Source of the DNA: Gammaproteobacteria bacterium
GTDB taxonomy: Bacteria > Pseudomonadota > Gammaproteobacteria > JAABTG01
Reading direction: 5' to 3'
DNA length: 64,000 nucleotides
Assembly (NCBI GenBank): GCA_017999615.1
Contig: JAGNLM010000001.1
Coordinates: 62,001 to 126,000, forward strand
Shown here: piece after piece, positions 39,981-49,037 of the stretch
Position numbering within the stretch: position 1 is the stretch's first letter
Layout of the letters: every line of letters starts with the position of its first letter
The notes under the pieces: generated by a model
Seen by the model: the letters and a program-made list of their open reading frames with translations, nothing else
What the model was told of the DNA's origin: nothing
Database searches by the model: none
Translations under genes and position numbers: made by a program

Positions 39981-42839
39981 ATGCCCCGCATCCACGACCT
40001 GCGCCATCCGCGCCCGAACTTTCCCCTTCGCACGACGCTCACCGTGACGGCCCTTGCCGTGACGCTCACTCTGCTGGGCTGTAGTGGGCCGAGCGCCGAG
40101 GAGCACGTACGGCGAGCCCGATCGCAGCACGAGAAGGGTGAGACCCAGGCGGCGCTCATCGAGTTGAAGAACGCCTTGCAGAAGGCCCCGAACAATGCGG
40201 AGGCCCGGCAACTGGCGGGGCTCCTCTATCTCGAGGTCGGGGACGGCCCGGCGGCGGAGAAGGAACTGAAGAGCGCGGAGCGGCTGGGCGTTCCCGAGGC
40301 CGCCCGCCGAGTGCCGCTGACGCGGGCGGCGCTCCTGCAGGGGCGCTACCAGGACATCGTCCAGGCGGCCATCGAGGATGCGGCCCGGGGTAAGACGGGG
40401 TCGGATGACCTCTCTGCCGAGGACGCGGCCACGCTCGACGCCCTTCGCGGTGCGGCGTACGCGGGCCTGGGGAACATCGAGCAGGCGCGGCGCCTCTTCG
40501 ATGCCGCTCTGGCGCGCCAGCCGGGGCAAATCGATGCTCTTGTCGGCACGGCGGTTCTGCACGCGGTGAAGCAGGAGTATGACGAAGCGCGCGAGGCCCT
40601 GAAGCGGGCGCTGGACGCCCAGCCTTCCTCCGCGGAGGCGTGGGCTGTGCTGGGGGAGGTCGAGTTGGTGCAGGGTAATCCAGCTCTGGCCGAAGAGGCC
40701 TTCGGCAAGGCCATCGAGCGGCAGCGTTACGTCAGTCTGGTTCAGGCGAAGCGCGCGCTCGCGCGGGTGCAGCTCAAGAAGTTCGCCGAGGCGGAGGCCG
40801 ACATCAAGTCGCTGAAGGCGGCGGGGCTGAAGGACCACCCCTACGTGGCCTTCGTGGAAGGGGTGGCGTACTCCGCTCAGGGCAAGCACAAGGAGGCGCT
40901 TCTGGCGCTCCAGGCTGCTTCCGCAGCGGCCCCGTCGGACCCGGCGGTCCAGTTTTACCTGGGGGTCACGCACTTGGCGCTCGGCAACCGGGAGCAGGCG
41001 CTCGCCGCCTCGGAGAGCCTCTATGCCCAGGCGCCGAAGTCGGGCGCGGCGCGGAGGGTTCTGGGGGCCGTCCAGATGAGCCGCTCGGACTACGGGAGCG
41101 CGGCGGAGGTGCTCGACGCCGCCCTGCGCGATGCGCCCGACGACCCTGTCCTGCTGCGCATGCTGGCCACGGCGTCGCTGTTCAAGGGGGACGCGGCCAG
41201 GGGACTGGAGTACGCCCGGCGGCTCGCTGCTGCGGAGCCCGGGTCCCGGGTGGCGGCCGATCTGCTGCGCGTCGCCAAGCTGATGGCGGGGGAGAAGCTC
41301 GACGAGCCTGCGACGGTGGCTGGCGGCGGGCTGGGAGGCGGGGGAACCGACGACCCGGACAAGCGGGAGTTCCTGGAGGCCCTGTCGGCTCTGCGCGCGG
41401 GCAAGGTGGCCGAGGCCCTGGAGGCCGCAAAGAAGATGCAGGAGCGCCGCCCCCGGGACGTGGAGGTTCTCAAGCTCCTCGCGTTGGGTCACATGCTCTC
41501 CGGCAAGGGAGACCTGGCGAAGGGCGAGCTGGAGGAGGCACTGAAGATCAAGCCGAACGAGCCCTCCGCCGCCCGTAATCTGGCCCTCCTGGAGGCGCAG
41601 GCCGGGAATCTGGAACGCGCCCGGACCCTTCTGGTATCCGTAACGAAGGCGCATCCCCGTGACGAGCAGGCGGCCCTGCTCCTGGCGGAGGTCGAAGCCC
41701 GCCGCACCGGGCGGGAGGCAGGAGTCGAAGTCCTTAAGGCGGCGCTGGCTCGTCTCCCGTCTTCCCTTGCCGTGCGCGCCGCGCTGGCTCAGGCATACCT
41801 CGGTGCCGGACACCCCGCCTCGGCCCTGACGGTCACCCGGGAGCTGAGCGAGGATCAGCTGGCGGGCCGGCCCGACCTCCTTCTGGTCCACGCCAAGTCC
41901 CAGATGGCCACCGGAGACGTCGTCGCGGCCCAGCGTTCGTTCCAGCGGCTGACCGAGGTCACGCCCCGCTCGGCCGAGGCACGATTCCTCTACGGGGAGA
42001 GCCTGGCGCGTGGCGGGGAGGCGGCGAAAGCCGAGGCGGAGCTCAAGCGTGCCATCGAGATCGACCGCTCCTACCTCCCGGCCCGGGTGGGCGAGGTCAA
42101 CCTGCTGGTCCATCGTGGCCAGGCGGGCAAGGCCCGGGAGATGCTGGCGGGGCTGAGGCAGGAGTTCGGTGAGCGGCCCGAGTTCCTGGAGGTCGAAGGC
42201 TGGGTCGCCTTCCGGTCGGGAGACTACGCGACCGCCACGGAGCGTTTCACCGCCGTCGCCGGCAGCAAGTCGGACTCGGAGTTGACGCTCGGTCTGGCCA
42301 GGTCGCTATGGGCGCAACGGGAGCAGGAGAAGGCCCTGGAGGTCCTGCGGGCTCGGTTGCAGGTCCAGGCAGCCGACCTCCCGGTGCTCATGCAGCTGGC
42401 GGCGAGCTATGTGGCGATGGACCGCCGGCCCGAGGGCATCTCTACCTTCCGCAAAGTGCTCGAATCGTATCCGGACCACGTGCCGGCCCTGAACGACCTT
42501 GCCTGGGTGCTTCAGGACCAGGACCTCAAGCAGGCGCTGACGCTGGCAGAGCGCGCCCATCGCCTGCAGCCAAACAACCCGGCTGTCCTCGACACCCTCG
42601 GCACGCTCCGGGCGAAGGGCGGCGACCTCTCGGGCGGAGCGCAGTTGGTCCGCCGAGCGGTGGAGCTGGCCCCGGACCACCCGCAGATCCAGCTGAACCT
42701 GGGCCGCATCCTCGTCCAGCAGAAGAAGCACGCCGAAGCCCGCGCCGTGCTGGAGGCATTGCTCGCGAAGGTGCCGGAGGCGGGAGTGGAGACGGAGGCG
42801 AGGGCGCTCCTCGGGTCGATTCCCGCGGCCTCGCCCTGA
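39981..42839 (+). CDS. prsT: PEP-CTERM system TPR-repeat lipoprotein PrsT
   Basis: A 952-aa lipoprotein. The signal peptide ends in a lipobox with Cys34 (TLTLLGCSG), followed by more than twenty TPR units through to the C-terminus (for example QAALIELKNALQKAPNNAEA, PNNPAVLDTLGTLRAKGGDL). Length, lipobox and opening (EEHVRRARSQHEKGETQAAL) match TIGR02917, a marker of XrtA/PEP-CTERM genomes. It probably sits in the outer or inner membrane as a scaffold in exopolysaccharide export. Transposase 2 lies directly upstream on the other strand, so a native promoter must fit in about 100 bases. Confidence 0.93.
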   Translation: MPRIHDLRHPRPNFPLRTTLTVTALAVTLTLLGCSGPSAEEHVRRARSQHEKGETQAALIELKNALQKAPNNAEARQLAGLLYLEVGDGPAAEKELKSAERLGVPEAARRVPLTRAALLQGRYQDIVQAAIEDAARGKTGSDDLSAEDAATLDALRGAAYAGLGNIEQARRLFDAALARQPGQIDALVGTAVLHAVKQEYDEAREALKRALDAQPSSAEAWAVLGEVELVQGNPALAEEAFGKAIERQRYVSLVQAKRALARVQLKKFAEAEADIKSLKAAGLKDHPYVAFVEGVAYSAQGKHKEALLALQAASAAAPSDPAVQFYLGVTHLALGNREQALAASESLYAQAPKSGAARRVLGAVQMSRSDYGSAAEVLDAALRDAPDDPVLLRMLATASLFKGDAARGLEYARRLAAAEPGSRVAADLLRVAKLMAGEKLDEPATVAGGGLGGGGTDDPDKREFLEALSALRAGKVAEALEAAKKMQERRPRDVEVLKLLALGHMLSGKGDLAKGELEEALKIKPNEPSAARNLALLEAQAGNLERARTLLVSVTKAHPRDEQAALLLAEVEARRTGREAGVEVLKAALARLPSSLAVRAALAQAYLGAGHPASALTVTRELSEDQLAGRPDLLLVHAKSQMATGDVVAAQRSFQRLTEVTPRSAEARFLYGESLARGGEAAKAEAELKRAIEIDRSYLPARVGEVNLLVHRGQAGKAREMLAGLRQEFGERPEFLEVEGWVAFRSGDYATATERFTAVAGSKSDSELTLGLARSLWAQREQEKALEVLRARLQVQAADLPVLMQLAASYVAMDRRPEGISTFRKVLESYPDHVPALNDLAWVLQDQDLKQALTLAERAHRLQPNNPAVLDTLGTLRAKGGDLSGGAQLVRRAVELAPDHPQIQLNLGRILVQQKKHAEARAVLEALLAKVPEAGVETEARALLGSIPAASP

Positions 42840-42851
42840 GGGGATAGGCTG

Positions 42852-43967
42852 ATGCGCGAGATGCGCAACACGCACGAGGCGCAGGAGGTGCACGAGATGG
42901 ACGAGATGCAAGGCAGGATCCGTGAAGTGCTCCGGCTCGGCACACTGGCCCCGTCCGGGGACAACAGCCAGCCCTGGCGGTTCGTGATGCGGGGAGCGGA
43001 GGTCGACCTCTTCAACGTCCCGAGCCGGGACACCTCCCTCTACAACCACCGCCAGCGCGCCTCGCTGCTCGGTCATGGGGCGCTCGTGGAGAATGTCACC
43101 ATCGCTGGGAGGGCACTCGGGCTCGGCGTGTCGGTCGAGCTGTTTCCCGACACCGGCCAGCCGGACTGGGTCTGCCGCTTCGCCTTCACGCCTTCGAAAC
43201 CGGTTGAGGACCCTCTCTTCTCGGCCATTCCCGCCCGGATCACCCACCGTGGGCCGTACACCGGAACGCCGCTGACCCCTGCCCAAGCCGAATCCCTGAA
43301 GGTCGCAGGTGCTGCCGTCCCGGGGGCCGTGCTCCACCTCGTGACCGGGTCCGAGGAAAGGGCGGCGCTCGCCCATCTGCTGCGCTGGAACGAACGAGTC
43401 GTGTTCGAGAACCCGAACCTTCATCGCTTTCTCTTTGACCACGTGCGCTGGACCCGGGAAGAGGAGGAGCGCACCGGGGACGGGATCCCGATCGACACGC
43501 TGGGCCTGAATCCCCCTCAGAGGCTCGGTTTCCCCGCGCTATCGCGCTGGGGTGTGGTTCGGGCGCTCAATCACGTCGGGTTGTCGGCGGTGGTGGCTCT
43601 CGAGTCGTTGCGGAAGCTGCGTGCCTCGTCCGCGCTGGGGCTAGTGTCGGCCGGCGGCGGTGAGGACCGCGATTTCGTGGTGGCCGGGCGGGCCATGGAG
43701 CGTGTGTGGCTCGAGGCCACCCGGCTCGGGCTGGCCTTCCAGCCCGTCACCGGGATCATCTGCCTGATGGAGCGGGTGGCGGCCGGCGAGCTCGATGGGA
43801 TACCCGCGGGGCACGTGGAGCGCCTCCGGGAGCTTCGGCCGGCCGTGTCGGAGGCCTTCGGGCTGGGCAACAGAACCCCGGCGATGGCGTTTCGTCTCGG
43901 TCCCCCCGTAAAGCCGGGCCGGCTTTCGGCGCGCTTCCCTCTGGAGAGGGTGGTCGACGTTTCCTAG
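42852..43967 (+). CDS. Nitroreductase-family protein
   Basis: A 371-aa flavoprotein-like sequence of the nitroreductase fold. The FMN-binding opening is LRLGTLAPSGDNSQPWRF, with SLYNHRQRASLLGHGALVEN and ITHRGPYTGTPLTPAQ. The C-terminal half has ALNHVGLSAVVALESLRKLR and LGLAFQPVTGIICLMERVAAG. It is longer than classical nitroreductases and looks like a tandem of two half-domains, as in Acg-like proteins. It starts 12 bases after prsT and probably shares its transcript. A redox substrate cannot be deduced. Confidence 0.8.
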   Translation: MREMRNTHEAQEVHEMDEMQGRIREVLRLGTLAPSGDNSQPWRFVMRGAEVDLFNVPSRDTSLYNHRQRASLLGHGALVENVTIAGRALGLGVSVELFPDTGQPDWVCRFAFTPSKPVEDPLFSAIPARITHRGPYTGTPLTPAQAESLKVAGAAVPGAVLHLVTGSEERAALAHLLRWNERVVFENPNLHRFLFDHVRWTREEEERTGDGIPIDTLGLNPPQRLGFPALSRWGVVRALNHVGLSAVVALESLRKLRASSALGLVSAGGGEDRDFVVAGRAMERVWLEATRLGLAFQPVTGIICLMERVAAGELDGIPAGHVERLRELRPAVSEAFGLGNRTPAMAFRLGPPVKPGRLSARFPLERVVDVS

Positions 43968-44367
43968 AAGAGCGGCGAGCCGGGCCTGTCCGTGTCTGCG
44001 GGTGCTGGGGCAGCGCGGTGTCGGGCCGGTTCACAGGGCACCTTGCGCGCTAAGTCGTGGAGGTCGTTGGACTTCGGCCGTGCTTCGGCTGGCCGGGAGG
44101 ACCGGCAGGCGGGCGGGGGAGTCGGGCAAGGTGTCGGGAAGCTTTACAATCGGGGTCCGGGCGGCGTTCTTCGGGCCGAGAAGTCATCTCGAACCGGCTG
44201 TTCTGAAAGGAAAATGTCTTCCGTGGCATGGGGTGTGCTAACGCTTAGGGCACGGAACGTGGGCAACACTCCGCACCGAGAGACGAAAAGCGAGAGTTGT
44301 ATGTCCGGTGCCGAACAGTTACCCCTTACGCTTACGTGATCGACAGCACCTCAACGGAGGCAACCCA
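43968..44367. other. Intergenic region upstream of the PEP-CTERM gene
   Basis: These 400 bases contain no convincing gene. They hold the sigma-54 promoter at 44224-44239, a leader of about 120 bases and a strong ribosome-binding site (GGAGG, 44356-44360, seven bases before the ATG). Confidence 0.6.
44224..44239 (+). promoter_or_regulatory. Sigma-54 promoter of the PEP-CTERM gene
   Basis: TGGCATGGGGTGTGCT has the invariant GG (44225-44226) and GC (44237-44238) exactly ten bases apart and matches TGGCA at -24 and TGC at -12. PEP-CTERM genes are known to be controlled by RpoN together with the PrsK/PrsR two-component system, so the assignment fits its target. Confidence 0.7.
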
Positions 44368-45318
44368 ATGAAGACTTTCCGGAAAAGGGCGCTGACGGTG
44401 GCCGTGACTGCCCTCGTCGCCGGCGTGATGAGCGCACCCGCCCAGGCCTATGTGATGGGCAGTTCCGTCGTCGAGATGACGAACTTCCAGATCAAGGACA
44501 GCGCTGGTGCAGTGCTGGATCACGCGACCGATTTCACGTTCCTGACCTTTACCAGTTCAGCGGACCAGTCCGTTGATCTGACGGGTTACGAGCCCGTCAG
44601 CATTTCCAGCATCTCCGCGCCGATCGATTTCGCCCCCATTTGCCTTGGGGCGGCGTGTAATCCCATTTTGCCGAACAACTCGTTCCCGCACCCCTTGGCG
44701 CCTCCCGCCACCGGAAACTATGTGGCCGCTGATCAGCAGGAATTCGGGGCCCCGATCGACAGCCTTCCCAATTTTCCGGTGGGAGCGACCGTTGCGAGCG
44801 GCTCGTATGTCGGACTCGACACCGGGTTAGAGGTTGCCGGCTCTGCCAACTCGAACAACAATTTGAACTCGAGTTTTGTTTTCGCCGTCAACAACTCACA
44901 GGCTCTGACGTTCACCTTTGACGTTGACGCGTACCTGCAGGTGGCAATCAGCGCGGCTCCCACCGAGACCTATCCGGCCTTCGCGACGGCCAGTTACCAG
45001 ATGGACTTCAGCATCCGCGATCTGGGGACCAACACGCTCGTGTGGACGTATGCACCAGACCTGTTCGGCAACGGTGTTCACACGCTGAGCCTGAATGCCC
45101 CCCTGCCGGCCGACGTGCAGAGCATAGAGCAGACTGCCGGTAACGTGTCGTTTGCCAGCGTAGCGACCCCGGTACTGGCGGCGGGAACGCTCTATCAGCT
45201 TTCTGCGCGTATTCAGACGAATGCAGACGCAGCCCGTGTTCCGGAGCCTGCGATACTCGGTCTGCTGGGGGTCGGCCTGATCGGTCTCGGGGCCGCCCGC
45301 CGGAGCCGCAAGGCCTGA
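44368..45318 (+). CDS. PEP-CTERM sorting-signal protein (exosortase A substrate)
   Basis: A 316-aa secreted protein. It has a signal peptide (RKRALTVAVTALVAGVMSAPAQA) in its first 28 residues and a low-complexity, Ser/Asn/Thr-rich extracellular domain with few basic residues. The C-terminal sorting tail is the motif VPEP at about 294-297, a hydrophobic helix (AILGLLGVGLIGLGAA) and the final RRSRKA. It should be cleaved or processed by exosortase A at the inner membrane and delivered to the surface or the exopolymer matrix. A strong ribosome-binding site, an upstream sigma-54 promoter and a downstream terminator make it a single-gene unit. It is the only substrate seen in this window. Confidence 0.95.
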   Translation: MKTFRKRALTVAVTALVAGVMSAPAQAYVMGSSVVEMTNFQIKDSAGAVLDHATDFTFLTFTSSADQSVDLTGYEPVSISSISAPIDFAPICLGAACNPILPNNSFPHPLAPPATGNYVAADQQEFGAPIDSLPNFPVGATVASGSYVGLDTGLEVAGSANSNNNLNSSFVFAVNNSQALTFTFDVDAYLQVAISAAPTETYPAFATASYQMDFSIRDLGTNTLVWTYAPDLFGNGVHTLSLNAPLPADVQSIEQTAGNVSFASVATPVLAAGTLYQLSARIQTNADAARVPEPAILGLLGVGLIGLGAARRSRKA

Positions 45319-45357
45319 CGACGACCCGCAGTCTCTGAAGTCGGATAGCAGTGCAAA

Positions 45358-45383
45358 GGAAGGGGGCCAACTGGCCCCCTTCC
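45358..45383 (+). terminator. Strong hairpin terminator
   Basis: An 11-bp perfect stem GGAAGGGGGCC / GGCCCCCTTCC with an AACT loop, 40 bases after the PEP-CTERM stop. No long U-run follows, so it may be bidirectional or partly Rho-assisted. Confidence 0.75.
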
Positions 45384-45603
45384 TGCGTGTGCGCGGTGCC
45401 CCGCGGCGCGAGGAGCGGTCTGACGCCCCGGGGCACGTCGAGCGCCCGGAGAGGGCGGCACCCCGGGAGCGGTGAGTCAAGGAAACGACTTCAGGTGCCG
45501 ATCAACCTCCAGCCGGACACCGGTGCCTTTCCCCGGCCCTGACCGCGTCGGGCCCCGCCCCCGCGTCCGTCCCGGTCTCTCCCAGTCTCGAGTGAGGTGT
45601 GCC

Positions 45604-46485
45604 ATGCCCAGCCTGCCCGTCCTGAAGACCCTGGCTCGTGAGCTCGTGAGCCGTGAGCGCAGTCCTCGCCGCACCGAGCCGGACCTGGTGATGGACGACC
45701 CCGAGAAGGTGGCCGCCTACACCCGGGCCGGCCGGGAGGACGGGGTCATGGCCCCGGTCTACCTGTTCCACTGCGCCCAGGTGTGTGAGGTGATCCGGCC
45801 CGGGGACACGGTCGTGGACCTGGGGTGCGGGCCGGCGACCCAGCTGGCGATGGTCGCGCGCCTGAGCCCGGACGTGCGCTTCGTCGGGGTGGACCTCTCG
45901 GAGGAGATGCTGGAGCGGGCCCGGGCCTATGTGACCGAGCAGGGTCTCGGCAATGTCGCCTTCCAGCAGGCCGACGTCACCGATCTCGGGTTCCTCGGCG
46001 ACGCCAGCGTGGACGCGGTCTTCTCGACGGTCGCCCTGCACCACCTGCCCGACGTGGGCCACCTGGAACGGACCTTCGCGGAGGTCGCCCGAGTCCTGCG
46101 GCCGGGCGGTGGGCTGTACCTGGTGGACTTCGGGCACCTGAAGTCCGAGAAGTCGATCGAGTACTTCGCTTACCAGTACAGCGACCGGCAGCCCGAGCTG
46201 TTCACGCTCGACTACCTCTACTCCCTGCGGGCGGCGTTCCCGCTCGCGGACTTCCAGCGTCTGGCAGACCGTTACCTGGCGGGCCGGGCCCGGGTGTATT
46301 CCACCTTCCTGATGCCGTTCATGGTCGTGGTGAAGAGCCCGCCGCGGGCCGGCGAGGTGCCGCCGGGGGTTCGTGCCGGGCTGGCCGCGCTGCGCGAGGC
46401 GTTACCCTCCTACCACCGGACGGACCTGAAGGACCTGCGGACCTTCTTCCGTCTGGGCGGGCTCGGAAGTCCCCTGCTGGCCTGA
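45604..46485 (+). CDS. SAM-dependent methyltransferase (class I)
   Basis: A 293-aa methyltransferase with motif I VVDLGCGPATQ, motif II RFVGVDLSEEMLERARAY, and FSTVALHHLPDVGHLERTFA with VLRPGGGLYLVDFGHL, the methyltransferase-11/25 pattern. A basic N-terminal extension (about 1-60) precedes the Rossmann domain. ATG 45604 is the first ATG after the terminator. The substrate is unknown; it converges on the ThiF-like gene and may be unrelated to the polysaccharide genes. Bases 45384-45603 before it hold nothing I recognise. Confidence 0.85.
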   Translation: MPSLPVLKTLARELVSRERSPRRTEPDLVMDDPEKVAAYTRAGREDGVMAPVYLFHCAQVCEVIRPGDTVVDLGCGPATQLAMVARLSPDVRFVGVDLSEEMLERARAYVTEQGLGNVAFQQADVTDLGFLGDASVDAVFSTVALHHLPDVGHLERTFAEVARVLRPGGGLYLVDFGHLKSEKSIEYFAYQYSDRQPELFTLDYLYSLRAAFPLADFQRLADRYLAGRARVYSTFLMPFMVVVKSPPRAGEVPPGVRAGLAALREALPSYHRTDLKDLRTFFRLGGLGSPLLA

Positions 46486-46524
46486 GGCGAGCCCCGCGGC
46501 CGGGGCGGGGTGCCCGTGCGGTGC

Positions 46525-47382
46525 TCAGCGGGCGAGCTTGCGTCGGGCGACGGCCAGGGCGACGCGCTGCAGCGGGTTCCGGCTGCCCCACGGGCGCCAG
46601 GTCTGCACCATGCGGTTGCGGTAGGCGTCGAAGTGCAGCCCTCGCGGCGCGGCCACGAGCTCACCGCGTCCCAGCAGGAGCTTCAGGACGTGGGTCGCCG
46701 CCACCCCGGCGCACAGATCGCAGGCCATCGGGGTGGACGGCCCGCGGTGCCGGGCCAGATCGACCGCGGAGGGGTCCGCGAGATAGCCCACCTGGAGCAT
46801 CGCGGGGGAGAGGCCCAGCAGGAAGCGCAGCAGCTGCTCGCGCTCGGGCACGCCGGCCCAGCCGAAGTAATCGTCGGGTGTCATGTGGCCCGGGAGGAAG
46901 GTGAGGAGCGCGACGCCCATCCCCAGGGGGGCGGCGGTGACGACCGGGATGCCCTCCGCCAGCGCGGCGGAGAAGACCCGCCGGCGCATGTCGATGGCGA
47001 AGAAGTCGAGTGCGTCCAGGTAGACGTCGGCCCCCTCGAGGAACTCCCGCACGTTCTCGGTCGTCAGCCCCTGGGGGAATCGGCGCAACTGAAGCTCCGG
47101 GTTGACGTCGAGGGCGAGCTCCGCGAGGACGTCGAGCTTCGGCCGGCCGAGGCTGCGCAGCGTGGCGCCGGCCTGGCGGTTGAAGTTCACGAGCTCGAAG
47201 GTGTCGAGCTCGGCCAGGTTGAACGCGCCGATGCCGAGGCGTGTCAGGGTCAGGAGGTGGCTGCCGCCGACGCCGCCGAGGCCGGCGATGGCGATGCGCT
47301 TGCCGCGCAGGAGCGCCAGCTCCTCCCTCGTGACCCAGCCGATGTTGCGGTCGAAGGCCGTCTCGTAGTCGAAGTCGCCCAT
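46525..47382 (-). CDS. ThiF/MoeB-family (E1-like) adenylyltransferase
   Basis: A 285-aa E1-like protein. It opens DYETAFDRNIGWVTREELAL and carries the ATP-binding Rossmann loop IAIAGLGGVGGSHLLTLTRL, NFNRQAGATLRSLGRPK and DALDFFAIDMRR. A CDLC pair is present near residue 230 but not the full four-Cys zinc site. This subtype lacks an obvious sulfur-carrier partner next to it. It could adenylate a small carrier or peptide; specificity is unknown. ATG 47382 matches the usual beginning of the family, the upstream extension being non-conserved. Confidence 0.85.
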   Translation of the reverse strand: MGDFDYETAFDRNIGWVTREELALLRGKRIAIAGLGGVGGSHLLTLTRLGIGAFNLAELDTFELVNFNRQAGATLRSLGRPKLDVLAELALDVNPELQLRRFPQGLTTENVREFLEGADVYLDALDFFAIDMRRRVFSAALAEGIPVVTAAPLGMGVALLTFLPGHMTPDDYFGWAGVPEREQLLRFLLGLSPAMLQVGYLADPSAVDLARHRGPSTPMACDLCAGVAATHVLKLLLGRGELVAAPRGLHFDAYRNRMVQTWRPWGSRNPLQRVALAVARRKLAR

Positions 47383-47518
47383 CGCTTCTCGCTCCGCTCC
47401 CTGTCGGTGCGCCCCGCCGGCGCTCTTCCCTGTTCCCTGAAATCGGCCGCCGGGGCGTGTTACTGTAGCACGCGCGGAGGCGGCGCCCCCCGGGCCGCCC
47501 CGGGCCGCTGCCTTGCCC

Positions 47519-49021
47519 ATGTACGCTGAGTGCCCTCACTGCCACGCCGTCCACCGGGTCCGGGCCGCGGACCTGCAACTCGCGATGGGCAAGGTCCGCT
47601 GCGGGCGGTGCCACACCGTGTTCGACGGCCTCTCGGCCCTGTGCGACGAGCCCGGGGGCGGGGCGCAGTCTGCGCCGCGGCCCGCGCCGGCTCGCGCCCG
47701 GGCGGAGCGGCAGCGGGAGACCCGTGTCGGCGGCGCCCCCGCGGAGCCGGCGTCCCTCGCCCAGCGGGCCGCCGGGGGGCTTGGCCAGTTCCTGCCCGGC
47801 ATCCTCACCCTCGCCCTGCGCAGCCTCTCGCGCAACCGCGGGCGGACCGCGCTCGGCCTCGCGGCGGTCGCCTTCGGCGTGGTCGCCCTGCTGCTCGCGG
47901 GCGGCTTCATGGAGTGGATCTTCTGGGCGATGCGGGAGAGCTACATCCAGTCCCGTCTGGGCCACATCCAGGTCGCCCGCGAGGGGTACTTCGAGGGCGG
48001 CGTCGCCGAGCCCTTCGCCTACCTGCTCCCCGGGGACTCGCCGGCGCTCGGTGCCGTGTCCCGCGCTCCCCACGTGCAGGCCGTCGCCTCGCGGCTCGCC
48101 TTCGGAGGGCTCGCGAGCCACGGGGAGACCACCATCGCGTTCCTCGGCGAGGGCGTGGAGCCCGACCGGGAACAGGCGGTCTCGCGCCAGCTCACCATCG
48201 AGGAGGGCGAGAATCTCGCCGAATCCGCCGCCGACGGAGTCATCCTGGGGGCCGGCCTCGCGGAGAACCTCGGGGTGAAGCCCGGCGACGCTCTGGTGTT
48301 GCTCGCCACGACCCGAACCGGTGGCGTCTCCGGCGTGGAGGCGCGCGTCCGGGGCCTCTTCCGGACCTCGACCAAGGCCTTCGACGACAGCGTGCTGCGC
48401 GCCCCCATCGAGCTCGCGCGCCGGCTCCTGCAGGTCTCGGGGGCGCACACCTGGGTGCTGCTCCTGGACCGCACGGAGCACACCGACCGGGTGGCGGCGG
48501 ACCTTGCGCGGCGCATCGAGGAGACGGGTGCCTCGGGCCTCACGCTGCGGCCCTGGCACGCCATGACCGACTTCTACCACAAGACCGTGGAGCTCTTCTC
48601 CCGGCAGGTGAACGTCGTGCGGGTGGTGATCGCGCTCATCGTCCTGATCAGCATCTCCAACACCCAGGTGATGAGCGTGCTGGAGCGCACCTCCGAGATC
48701 GGAACGGTGATGGCCATCGGCCACAGCCGCCGGTACGTGATGCAGCTCTTCCTGCTCGAGGGGCTGCTGCTCGGCATCGTCGGGGGGCTGTTGGGACTTG
48801 CGGTGGGCGCCGGTCTTGCCAGGCTCCTTTCGGCGGTCGGCATCCCCATGCCGCCTCCCCCCGGAATGGACGTGGGCTTCTCCGGGGAGATCCTGCTGAC
48901 GCCGGACCTCATGGCCGGGACCCTGGCCGTGGCCGTGGCCAGCACCGCGCTCGCGAGCCTGTACCCCGCCTGGAGGGCCTCCCGCATGGTCATCGTCGAC
49001 GCGCTCCGCCAGGCCCGGTGA
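47519..49021 (+). CDS. Zinc-ribbon fused to FtsX/LolE-type ABC permease
   Basis: A 500-aa inner-membrane protein. Residues 1-40 are an MJ0042-type zinc ribbon (CPHCHAVHRV and GKVRCGRCHTVFDG), followed by a Pro/Ala/Arg-rich linker to about residue 85. The permease has a first helix (about 110-135), a large periplasmic domain (about 140-360) and three C-terminal helices (VVIALIVLISISNTQVMSVL, FLLEGLLLGIVGGLLGLAVG and a last one near 460-480). The permease half belongs to the FtsX/MacB/LolCE group. A zinc ribbon on such a permease is unusual; the same ribbon normally fronts DUF3426 proteins. ATG 47519 places the ribbon at the exact N-terminus. Confidence 0.85.
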   Translation: MYAECPHCHAVHRVRAADLQLAMGKVRCGRCHTVFDGLSALCDEPGGGAQSAPRPAPARARAERQRETRVGGAPAEPASLAQRAAGGLGQFLPGILTLALRSLSRNRGRTALGLAAVAFGVVALLLAGGFMEWIFWAMRESYIQSRLGHIQVAREGYFEGGVAEPFAYLLPGDSPALGAVSRAPHVQAVASRLAFGGLASHGETTIAFLGEGVEPDREQAVSRQLTIEEGENLAESAADGVILGAGLAENLGVKPGDALVLLATTRTGGVSGVEARVRGLFRTSTKAFDDSVLRAPIELARRLLQVSGAHTWVLLLDRTEHTDRVAADLARRIEETGASGLTLRPWHAMTDFYHKTVELFSRQVNVVRVVIALIVLISISNTQVMSVLERTSEIGTVMAIGHSRRYVMQLFLLEGLLLGIVGGLLGLAVGAGLARLLSAVGIPMPPPPGMDVGFSGEILLTPDLMAGTLAVAVASTALASLYPAWRASRMVIVDALRQAR

Positions 49022-49037
49022 GCGCCGGGGCCGCGCG

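Noticed and set aside
39237-42113. A 958-codon minus-strand frame opposite prsT
   Set aside because: PrsT has a lipobox and TPR repeats in the plus strand; part of the antisense frame is an out-of-phase shadow of transposase 2.
44240-44300. A second sigma-54 promoter just after the first one (GGGCACGGAACGTGGGC)
   Set aside because: The spacing between GG and GC does not fit ten bases and the TTGC box is missing.
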